A DNA stretch of 64,000 nucleotides from Candidatus Rokuibacteriota bacterium (GTDB taxonomy: Bacteria; Methylomirabilota; Methylomirabilia; Rokubacteriales; CSP1-6): the NCBI GenBank assembly GCA_003220535.1, contig QHSU01000084.1, forward strand, positions 8,941 through 72,940, written 5' to 3'. Numbering within the stretch: position 1 is the first letter of the stretch; each line of letters begins with the position of its first letter. A model generated the notes under the pieces. It was not told where the DNA came from and did not search any database. It saw only the letters and a program-made list of their open reading frames with translations. The position numbers and the translations under genes were made by a program. Positions 1 to 5,855 of this stretch are shown here, one piece after another.

Positions 1-264
1 GGCGGCCATCGCGACGCTCCCGGTTCCCACGACGATCTGCGGTCCGAAGCGCTGGTACACGTGGCCGATCACGATGGTCACGAGCGCGCCGGTGACGTAG
101 TACACCGTGACCGGCGCCGACACCGTGGCGGCCGACCAGCCGTGCAGGCTCTGGAGCGCCGCGACGTACACGGTGAGCCCGTAGAACCCGAGACCGAAGC
201 TCCACAGGGCCATCACGAACGTGGCGCCGACCACGTTCCAGCCGTAAAAGTATCGAAGGCCCAT
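1..264 (-). CDS. MFS transporter, N-terminal part (cut by window edge)
   Basis: The minus strand reads an 88-codon start of an inner-membrane secondary transporter. It opens with MGLRYFYGWNVVGATFV and two hydrophobic segments (about residues 9-33 and 45-66), followed by a short loop with YQRFGPQ, the usual layout of the first two helices of MFS proteins related to oxalate/formate and monocarboxylate carriers. An in-frame TAG lies just upstream of the ATG at 264, so the start is secure. The rest of the gene is beyond the left edge, so substrate cannot be called. It diverges from the Ada-like gene, with about 105-125 bases between them. Family call is from sequence pattern; transport direction and substrate are unknown. 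Confidence 0.75.
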   Translation of the reverse strand, partial: MGLRYFYGWNVVGATFVMALWSFGLGFYGLTVYVAALQSLHGWSAATVSAPVTVYYVTGALVTIVIGHVYQRFGPQIVVGTGSVAMAA

Positions 265-389
265 GCCTTGCGCACCACGCTATCGGAGGCCGCGCTCACC
301 GTCTCGCCGTTTTCGGACGTCGTCGTCCGGCGCGGCGCCGGCATCGGGTTGCGTGCTAGCGTGGTCTCGTGAGCCCTTCGAGCGGCCCG

Positions 390-1007
390 ATGGCCTCGGA
401 CCTCTATCGCGACAGGCGGGCGTGCGATCGCGCGCGGCTCGCGCGGGATCCCCGGTTCGACGGGCGCTTCTTCACCGGCGTGCTGACCACCCGGATCTAT
501 TGCCGGCCCACGTGTCCCGTGAAGCCCGCCCGGTCGCGCAACGTGGTCTTCTTCCCCACCGCGGCCGCGGCGGAGCGCGCGGGGTTCCGCCCCTGTTTGC
601 GCTGCCGGCCGGAGGCGGCGCCCGGCTCGCCGGCGTGGCGCGGCGCCGCGGCGACGGTCTCGCGCGCGCTGCGACTGATCGACCGCGGATTCCTGGACGA
701 CGGCGCGCCGGTCGAGGCGCTCGCGGACAGGCTCGGCATGACGACTCGACACCTCCGCCGACTGTTCCTGCGACATGCAGGAGCCTCGCCCACCGCCGTC
801 GCGACGACCCGCCGGGTCCAGCGCGCCAAGGCGCTGGTGGACGGGACCGCGATGCCGATGTCCGCGATCGCGTTCGCCGCGGGCTTCGCGAGCATCCGCC
901 GCTTCAACGCCGCGTTTCGCGCCGTTTACCGGAGGCCGCCGAGCGCGATTCGCCGGGCGCGACGCCGGCACGGAGCGTCGGCGAGTTGGTGGAGGGTGCC
1001 ACCGTGA
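390..1007 (+). CDS. Ada-type methyl-phosphotriester sensor/AraC regulator (AdaA-like)
   Basis: N-terminal Ada zinc domain followed by an AraC-type helix-turn-helix. Counting from an upstream GTG at 369, cysteines fall at 45, 49, 76 and 79. The spacing of 4, 27 and 3 is identical to Cys38/42/69/72 of E. coli Ada, where the first transfers a methyl group from DNA phosphotriesters and activates the regulator. The HTH region (about residues 95-195) ends in a typical FRAVYRRPPSAIRR. There is neither a C-terminal methyltransferase nor the AlkA glycosylase domain often fused in this family, and the tail after the HTH is short and unconserved, so the gene may have lost a glycosylase domain. ATG 390 is preferred; GTG 369 is possible. 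It overlaps the next reading frame by 4 bases. Confidence 0.85.
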   Translation: MASDLYRDRRACDRARLARDPRFDGRFFTGVLTTRIYCRPTCPVKPARSRNVVFFPTAAAAERAGFRPCLRCRPEAAPGSPAWRGAAATVSRALRLIDRGFLDDGAPVEALADRLGMTTRHLRRLFLRHAGASPTAVATTRRVQRAKALVDGTAMPMSAIAFAAGFASIRRFNAAFRAVYRRPPSAIRRARRRHGASASWWRVPP

Positions 1008-1387
1008 ACCGCGCCGCCGAGCCGCCGCGGTCCCTCGTCGCCTTGACGCACGTGATGTACGCGCTGCGCGCCTAGAGCCTGCTCATAGGGATCGTCGGCG
1101 CCGCCAACATGGTGGGCGTGTTCCTCACCGGGTGGGCCTCGATCATCGCGGTCATCCTGAACTACGTGAAGCGGAGCGAGGCTCGCGGGACATGGCCCGA
1201 GTGGGACTTCCAGTGGCAGATCCGGACGTGCTGGTTCGGGCTCCTGTGGGTGGCGCTCTGCCTGCTCGTCGTGGTCGGCCGTTTCCGGACCCGACTGGCG
1301 TCAGCTGAAAGGCAAGCAGGAAACGTAGCGCCTCGTGTGGGGCCCAGCGTACGGTCTGGGGACATCGTCGAGGGACGGCCGCGATGA
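1004..1387 (+). pseudogene. DUF4870-like small membrane protein, broken
   Basis: Starting at GTG 1004, one frame reads a membrane protein resembling the DUF4870 family: LVALTHVMYALRA, an amber TAG at 1073-1075, then SLLIGIVGAANMVGVFLTGW without change of frame. The second half continues with a helix around FGLLWVALCLLVVV (to about 1283). The expected last transmembrane helix is then replaced by unrelated residues up to the stop at 1387. The two defects, nonsense mutation plus lost C-terminus, make this a pseudogene. It overlaps the 3' end of the Ada-like gene by 4 bases, so it was once translationally coupled to it. Confidence 0.7.
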
Positions 1388-1440
1388 TCGGACGAGATCG
1401 TCGCGGCGGAAGGCTGCTATCCTGGTGACACGAGTGCGGC

Positions 1441-1734
1441 ATGGGCGATAACTCGGCGATCGAATGGACGGACGCGACGTGGAATCCGGTCACCGGCTGC
1501 ACGAAGGTTAGTCGGGGCTGCAAGCATTGCTACGCAGAGCGTCTGGCGCTGCGGCTGAGAGCGATGCGCAACCCCCGGTATCGCAACGGATTCGCCGTCA
1601 CTCTGCATCCCGATCAGCTGATGCTGCCGCTCCGGTGGCGGCGGCCCAGGCGGATCTTCGTAAACCACCCAGGCCACGACGCCTGCGCCGATCGTCTCCA
1701 GCTTCATGGTGTCGGCCTGCGCCCGATCCAGTAG
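1441..1734 (+). pseudogene. Phage Gp37/Gp68 (DUF5131) family protein, truncated
   Basis: The first 75 or so residues are a clear match to the Gp37/Gp68 family (MGDNSAIEWTDATWNPVTGC, then KVSRGCKHCYAERLA). It carries the cysteine-rich C-x(n)-C-x2-C pattern at the N-terminus that resembles a radical-SAM-like metal site. After the conserved RRPRRIFVN near position 1665 the sequence changes abruptly to reading in from the opposite-strand merF-like gene. Only about a third of the normal length remains, so the gene is a remnant cut by a recombination junction. It runs convergent with, and overlaps, the mercury operon end. Confidence 0.75.
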
Positions 1735-1913
1735 CGGTACGCGATCAGCCCCACGAACCCGGCGAGCACGGGGAGCAGGACCGCATCCAGGTGGCCGGTC
1801 CAAGCGCCGAGGCCGATCGCCCCCAGCGCGATGACGGCCGCCGGGGTGAGACAGGCCACGGAGCTCACGACGGCGCCGATGATCCCGAGAGCCAACCAGC
1901 GATCACGCCACAT
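1704..1913 (-). CDS. merF: MerF-like mercury transport protein
   Basis: A 69-residue protein with two hydrophobic helices (about residues 7-30 and 40-60). The pattern IIGAVVSSVACLTP, then ALGAIGLGAWTGHLDAVLLP, matches MerF, which carries Hg(II) across the inner membrane to cytosolic detoxification enzymes. MerF normally has a vicinal Cys pair before the TP motif; here only one Cys is kept (ACLTP) and the C-terminal Cys pair is absent. Mercury-binding chemistry may therefore differ or rely on a partner. It is the last gene of a four-gene minus-strand operon, 9 bases after the zinc-ribbon gene. Family resemblance is seen in the sequence; mercury as substrate is inferred from family and neighbours. 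Confidence 0.7.
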   Translation of the reverse strand: MWRDRWLALGIIGAVVSSVACLTPAAVIALGAIGLGAWTGHLDAVLLPVLAGFVGLIAYRYWIGRRPTP

Positions 1914-1922
1914 CGTCCCCTC

Positions 1923-2207
1923 CTACGGCTCCTCCGCCGCGAATGCGCCGTACTCGAAGGCGAGCCGGTAGCGACGCCCGCAACAGTCGATCGTATCGCC
2001 TGCCGTCACATCGTCGGGCAGCGTCAGCACGTCATCGCAGCTCGGGCAACTGACGCGATAGGCGAGCGCGACCGCCCAGCGCCCGCCGTTCCACCGCAAG
2101 CGGAGCGCGTGGCCGGCGCAGTTCGGGCACTCCACGAGGTCCCCGGGCTTCGCCCCCTCTGGCACCGACACGACCTCGCCACAGTCCGGACAGCGGACGG
2201 ACGTCAC
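1923..2207 (-). CDS. Double zinc-ribbon protein of the mercury operon
   Basis: A 94-residue soluble protein built from two rubredoxin/LysW-like knuckle units: CPDC followed by ECPNC (about residues 6-35), then CPSC followed by DCCGR (about residues 58-80). The acidic, glycine-rich linkers (VPEGAKPGDLVECP, LPDDVTAGDTIDCC) resemble LysW-type zinc ribbons. Start is GTG 2207, two bases after the stop of the selenocysteine glutaredoxin, so it is translationally coupled. The function is not established. In this setting it could bind Hg(II) or zinc, or act as a thiol carrier between lyase and transporter. The role is inference; the metal-knuckle architecture is seen directly. Confidence 0.75.
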   Translation of the reverse strand: MTSVRCPDCGEVVSVPEGAKPGDLVECPNCAGHALRLRWNGGRWAVALAYRVSCPSCDDVLTLPDDVTAGDTIDCCGRRYRLAFEYGAFAAEEP

Positions 2208-2209
2208 GG

Positions 2210-2449
2210 TCAGATCCCGAGCAGTCGCTTGAGGCGTCCACGATCGAAGCCCACGACCACCTCGTCGTCGACGGTGATCACGGGCACGGCCAGGCGACCG
2301 GTACTGGCGACCAGCTCCTCGCGCGCGCCGGCGTTCTCTGCGACGTTCTTCGCGGCAAACGCGATGCGGTGAGACGAAAGAAACTCTTTCGCCGCGTGGC
2401 AGGACTGTCAGGTCGAGGACCAGTAGACGGTCACCTGTCGATCGCTCAT
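2210..2449 (-). CDS. Selenocysteine glutaredoxin (UxxC active site)
   Basis: Read with the in-frame UGA at 2408-2410 as selenocysteine, this is a 79-residue NrdH-like glutaredoxin. It reads VTVYWSST-U-QSC (Sec14, Cys17), then a helix, then the cis-proline loop AVPVI (Pro56) and the terminal GFDRGRLKRLLG. Without readthrough only 13 residues would be made. The UGA replaces exactly the nucleophilic first Cys of CxxC, the commonest site for Sec in thioredoxin-fold proteins, and a matching hairpin follows at once. The ATG at 2449 overlaps the lyase stop (ATGA). The likely job is to reduce the lyase, or a Se/S-mercury adduct, in the same operon. Alternative: a nonsense mutation, unlikely given the site, the hairpin and the neighbouring gene with the same feature. 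Confidence 0.85.
2366..2395 (-). promoter_or_regulatory. Candidate bacterial SECIS hairpin for the glutaredoxin
   Basis: Counting the U of UGA as base 1, bases 20-25 (CGAAAG) pair perfectly with bases 31-36 (CTTTCG) around the loop AGTTT. An outer GCGG/CCGC stem (16-19 with 42-45) closes it over a small bulge. The loop G is at base 27. Bacterial SECIS elements bound by SelB are known to be small stem-loops shortly after UGA with a G in the apical loop; this one fits shape and distance. Confidence 0.7.
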
Positions 2450-3078
2450 CGATGCGCTTCTCCCAGAAGGCCGCCGAAGATCCGCCCACCGAGCTTGAAC
2501 GCTTCGCCCGCCGTCGTCCCTGCGCCTGCCATCTCCGGATTCGCCGCTCGCCACGCCCTCAGGTGCTCTTCCGACCGGAAGAAGTTGAGCGTGGTTCAGA
2601 GCGAGGTGCAGGCGCGCCGCTCACCTTCCTCACGCTTGCCGACCCAGACCATGACCTCCCCAGCGTCAAGCGGCCCCGTGGCGTCGGCCGCCAGCTTGAG
2701 CGGCTCCCCGCAGTGATGGCACCGCGAGCGGATCAAGATGCGGGCGCCCAGCATCGCGGCGATCCCCAGCGCGTCGGTCGCGCAGCAGGCGAAGCGTTCC
2801 CGGCCATCCGCGAGCCTGACCAGGAAGGGCGTCGGCGTCGCGGAGAACGGATACGCGAGAGGGATCTCGTGCTCCGCCAGGACAATCAGGTCCTTCCCGT
2901 CGAGGGCCGCCAGTTCGTCGCGGACCGCGGGGGCAGGCCATGCAGGGAAGGCCGCCTCGACCTCGCGCACCGGGATGGGGCCGCCCCGCTCGGAGAAGGC
3001 GCGGAGGATCCACCGGAGTACCTCGGCCTGCGGCCCCTGACGCCGCTCTGCCCAGCGAGCCTCCAGCTCCCGGTCCAC
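2446..3078 (-). CDS. merB: MerB-like organomercurial lyase with in-frame UGA (Sec161)
   Basis: Read through the UGA at 2596-2598 this is a 210-residue protein of the alkylmercury lyase family. It has an N-terminal winged-helix-like region (about 1-65), then FACCATDALG (Cys99-x2-Asp102, matching Cys96/Asp99 of E. coli MerB). HCGEP follows (Cys120, Cys123), then CTSL-U-TTLNFFRSEEHLRAW. The Sec falls in the region aligned with MerB Cys158/Cys159, the third catalytic residue that binds mercury. Family-like sequence continues past the UGA in the same frame for 49 residues to the TGA at 2446, which argues against simple decay. Known MerB enzymes cleave the C-Hg bond and hold Hg(II). The start is GTG 3078; the frame is open about 75 bases further up but without ATG or GTG. 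First gene of the operon. Confidence 0.82.
2566..2583 (-). promoter_or_regulatory. Candidate bacterial SECIS hairpin for the lyase
   Basis: Counting the U of UGA as base 1, bases 17-22 (TCTTCC) pair perfectly with 27-32 (GGAAGA) around the tetraloop GGTC; a T-G wobble adds a seventh pair. The loop GGUC repeats the core of the E. coli fdhF SECIS loop, and its first G is at base 23. Its presence at the right distance after a UGA at a catalytic position is the main evidence that the lyase is a selenoprotein. Confidence 0.72.
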
Positions 3079-3329
3079 CAGCTCATCGGCCGTCTTGATT
3101 TCAAGGTTGATGTCGCCCGAACTGGCTCGGGATAAGTCGAAGGGCCTTTCCGCTCACTCCGCTCCGTGCCGCCACCTCGACCAGAGCCGGCCTCGCGTTC
3201 TGGCTGACTGGGCACTTGAGGTCCTCCCTCCCGCGGTGTTCAATGAGCCAGGCGGGACGGCGCCGGCGCGCTGGAGCTCATCGAACGACACAGGTGGGCG
3301 CCTGCATAGGGGGGCCAGCTCATGGCGAC

Positions 3330-3560
3330 GCAGCCGCCCGCGCTCGGCGGCGTTGTTATCCAGCGGGATGCGCGGGTCGTCGAGGCAGCGCGTCAGTCCG
3401 GACCAGGGGCCCGGCATGTACGCGATCGCCTTGCCGAGGCTGCTTTCGGGGAGCGCGCGCTGCTGATGCGCCCGCGCGCGGATCGCCTCGACGACCGCCG
3501 CCGACTGCTCCCGTCGCAGCCGGGCGCGCAGGGCGCAGGTCGCAGCCCGGCTCGGGCGGC
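3330..3560 (-). pseudogene. IS66-family transposase remnant
   Basis: One minus-strand frame reads REQSAAVVEAIRARAHQQ, then ALPESSLGKAIAY, then LTRCLDDPRIPLDNNAAER (ending near 3340). This is the signature C-terminal catalytic block of IS66 TnpC, including the DNNAAER motif around the last acidic catalytic residue. After it the expected LRGVVVGRKN-type continuation is missing, and no N-terminal part or IS ends are visible. About 60-70 residues of a protein usually around 500 long remain. It lies just upstream of the mercury operon and shows that this area has been rearranged by insertion elements. Confidence 0.7.
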
Positions 3561-3678
3561 TGGGCCTCGCCGGCTACGTGCGACGGGCCTGCAGCCGAGC
3601 GGTCATAACGGGTTTCACGATCTCGAGCCGGGCCCCTAACGTTCCCCTCGCAGCCGGATTTCGGCTGGCCCTACATCT

Positions 3679-4422
3679 TCAGACCGTGCGGATGATTAGG
3701 GTGACGCCTGTGATGAACAGCACGGCGTCGATGATGCGTGCGATCATCGCTGGCGCCAGGCGCACGTGCACGCGATTGCCGGCCCACACCCCTGCCCACG
3801 CTACCGGGAGGAGGATCGCCACCGCGACCCAGAGCGCGCGGGAGACGAGCAGGCCGGCCAGGGCGAACGCCCGCACGCGCAAGCCGACGTTCAGGATCAC
3901 CATTTGAGAAATCGTCGCGCGTTGTGCTGCCGGCTCGGCGATGCGGCCCGTGATGTACATGACGTACGGCGGGCCCCCCATGCCGAACAGGGCGCCGATG
4001 ACGCCCCCTGCGATGCCTGCGGGCGCCGCCCAGCCCCGGCTGAGTTGTCGCACGGCGTCACGGCGGAACATCACGTAGAGCGCGAAGACGCACACGAACA
4101 GCCCCAGCGCCAACAGCGTCGTGTTCCGGGGTAGATGGACGAGCAGCGTCACGCCCAACGTGAGACCGACGAGGGTGAACGGCACGAGCGCCGCGAGCTC
4201 GCGCGCGTCCGCCTGCCGGCGCGTGTGGAACCCGAGGACCAGCGCTGAGCTGAGGTCAAGGATCGCGGCCAACGCCAGTACGAACGTGAGGGGGAGGAGG
4301 TGGACGAGGACGGGAATGGTGATCGGCGACGCCCCGAAGCCCGTAACGCCGAACACCATGTAGCCGGCAAAGACTACGAGCCCCACGAGGACATCGATCG
4401 GTTCTACGACGGGCAGCGCCGG
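3679..4422 (-). CDS. TauE/SafE-family sulfite/anion exporter
   Basis: A 247-residue, strongly hydrophobic protein with seven to eight predicted membrane segments. It has the family's internal duplication: GYMVFGVTGFGASPITIPVL near the N-terminus and GGVIGALFGMGGPPYVMYI in the second half. TauE/SafE proteins move sulfite, sulfoacetate or similar anions over the inner membrane. The start is set at ATG 4422 because the 17 residues encoded upstream (from 4473) are proline-rich and not family-like. It stands alone between an IS66 remnant and a repeat/IS-end scar, so context does not reveal its substrate. Confidence 0.8.
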   Translation of the reverse strand, partial: PALPVVEPIDVLVGLVVFAGYMVFGVTGFGASPITIPVLVHLLPLTFVLALAAILDLSSALVLGFHTRRQADARELAALVPFTLVGLTLGVTLLVHLPRNTTLLALGLFVCVFALYVMFRRDAVRQLSRGWAAPAGIAGGVIGALFGMGGPPYVMYITGRIAEPAAQRATISQMVILNVGLRVRAFALAGLLVSRALWVAVAILLPVAWAGVWAGNRVHVRLAPAMIARIIDAVLFITGVTLIIRTV

Positions 4423-4500
4423 CATTCGGCTCTCGGGGATCTCAGTCCCCGGGGGTTCGAGCAGCGGCTTCACCAGGAAGCACTGACGGGTTAACCCAGG

Positions 4501-4528
4501 TGTCTTCTACCAAACCGGGGCAAGTCCA
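4501..4528. mobile_element. Possible orphan insertion-sequence end
   Basis: The segment starting TGTCTTCTACCAAACCGGGG and running through CAAGTCCA resembles, from memory, the terminal repeat style of IS3-group elements (TGT... start, CCGGGGCAAGT core). The 50-bp repeat begins immediately after it. No transposase belonging to it is present nearby. The identification is tentative. Confidence 0.35.
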
Positions 4529-4578
4529 GTCGATCGTATCGCCCCTTTCGCCTCCGTCAACCCCTCCGGGCTGCGCCC
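4529..4578. repeat. 50-bp direct repeat, copy 1
   Basis: These 50 bases recur at 5707-5756 in the same orientation with one mismatch. Both copies flank the nuclease fragment and the GNAT gene, so the intervening 1.1 kb may have been inserted or duplicated. The first 15 bases (GTCGATCGTATCGCC) also occur at 1986-2000 within the zinc-ribbon gene. Confidence 0.8.
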
Positions 4579-4600
4579 TCCGGGGTGCTCCGCCCTTCGG

Positions 4601-4744
4601 GTGACGGAGGTACTGACGACGCGGGACCGGGCGGCGAACGTGGGGCTGTTCCGGCTGGCGGCGGAGATCCTGCAGGCGATCGAGGCGGGGGCGTTCCACC
4701 CGGACCCGGGCTGGCCGTGCGTGGAGTGTCAATTCCGCTCGTAG
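4601..4744 (+). pseudogene. PD-(D/E)XK nuclease C-terminal fragment
   Basis: The plus strand reads 47 codons containing NVGLFRLAAEILQAIEAGAF and HPDPGWPCVECQFRS. This matches the conserved last part of RecB/Cas4-like PD-(D/E)XK nucleases of phages and plasmids, where a cysteine pair helps bind an iron-sulfur cluster or zinc. The nuclease core is missing; upstream lies the 50-bp repeat rather than coding sequence. It overlaps the end of the GNAT gene on the other strand. A remnant of a phage-type gene. Confidence 0.6.
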
Positions 4745-5181
4745 CAGCGGCTCAGTGGGTCGTCGCTGTAAGGCCCGAACGGCGGGATGCGCCGGAAACC
4801 GAGGCGTTCATACAGCCGGATCGCGGCCTCCTGATGGATGCCGGTTTCGAGGCGCAACAGCGTGACGCCGTTTGCTCGCGCGTGCTCGGCGAGACGCTCG
4901 ACGAGCAACTCGCCATACTTGTGGCCGCGAAATTCCGGCCTGACGTACATGCGCTTCAGTTCGCCATACTCGCTGCCAAAAAGCTTGATCCCGCCGCAAC
5001 CCGCCGGCGCGCCGTCAACCCGCAACACGAAGAACGCCACGCCTTCCTTGATCAATCGCTCCACGCTGAACCCGTGCCGGCTCGCCGGCGGGTAGAACGA
5101 CTCCAAATGGGTCTGCAGTTCGTCGATCAGAAGCAGGGCGTCGGGGGTGTCGGGACGCTCCGCGGTGATGGTAGCCAGCAT
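4729..5181 (-). CDS. GNAT-family N-acetyltransferase
   Basis: A 150-residue GNAT protein, normal length for the family. The acetyl-CoA binding motif A is visible as LKRMYVRPEFRGHKYGELLVE (R-x-x-G-x-G/K variant, residues about 77-97), followed by LRLETGIHQEAAIRLYERLGF and the closing FGPYSDDPLSRCYER. Such enzymes acetylate small amines or protein N-termini in the cytosol; the substrate cannot be told. It sits alone between two copies of the 50-bp repeat with no operon partners, so horizontal arrival as a cargo gene is plausible. Confidence 0.85.
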   Translation of the reverse strand: MLATITAERPDTPDALLLIDELQTHLESFYPPASRHGFSVERLIKEGVAFFVLRVDGAPAGCGGIKLFGSEYGELKRMYVRPEFRGHKYGELLVERLAEHARANGVTLLRLETGIHQEAAIRLYERLGFRRIPPFGPYSDDPLSRCYERN

Positions 5182-5855
5182 GGAGTAATCCTGCCTTGCA
5201 AAACTAAGGCGGTCAAGCCGACTGAGTCAGTCAGCGCGCCGGTCCTTTCGCGAATCGTGGCGCTTCCTCGACTCACCGCCCGGGGACGAGGTGACCTCGT
5301 CGCACACCGCGGCTCGATGACCGCGACCGGCAGGCCGGACGTCCTTCTCCAAGCGCCCCCTAGAAGAAGATGCGCGACTAAGCGCTGGGGGCTCCTTCCC
5401 CCACCGGCTACATCTACTTTTCCCCCAGCGGCCGTGACACTCGCGTTCCCGAACTGCACGTCAGGGGGCAGGGACTCGGGCCCCGAGTCGAGGTCGACCC
5501 GTACGCGATGCCACTTGATCCAGGTCCTTGGCGCGCGCGGTTGATCCCGCGGTGGCAGGCGCGGCCTTCGGCATGCAAAGTGAGCCGCATGCCTCGGCCG
5601 CGGGGAAAGCGCTCGCCTGATCAGCGCGCACGGCCCTAGTGTCCCCCCGCGCGCCGACGGGCCCACGAGCCCGCGTCCAATCCATCAGATCCCCGTCCGC
5701 AGCGCTGTCGATCGTATCGCCCGTTTCGCCTCCGTCAACCCCTCCGGGCTGCGCCCGGTTCGCCCGCGCCATACTGCGATGCGTGAAAACGTCAGCGCCA
5801 TGAGTTAGAGTTTGAGTTAGAGTCGCGGCAAACTCGCTGAGGGAGGAGAATCGCC
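5182..5855. other. 674-base stretch with no supported gene
   Basis: I see no convincing gene. It holds an inverted repeat (CGCTGGGGG near 5381 with CCCCCAGCG near 5430), the second copy of the 50-bp repeat (5707-5756) and a short tandem GAGTTAGAGT duplication around 5801-5822 just before the hydrolase ribosome-binding site. A minus-strand frame over about 5400-5540 has protein-like composition but matches nothing I recognise; it may be a gene remnant. Confidence 0.5.
5707..5756. repeat. 50-bp direct repeat, copy 2
   Basis: Second copy of the repeat at 4529-4578, same orientation, one mismatch (G for C at its 17th base or so). It lies about 100 bases upstream of the alpha/beta-hydrolase start. 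Confidence 0.8.

Noticed and set aside
1073..1075. In-frame TAG as pyrrolysine
   Set aside because: No methylamine methyltransferase context, and the C-terminus of the same gene is also lost, so ordinary decay explains it.
3090..3105. CTTGA-AA-TCAAG palindrome ahead of the lyase as a MerR operator
   Set aside because: MerR operators are longer and lie between -35 and -10 boxes with a 19-base spacer; none is visible here.
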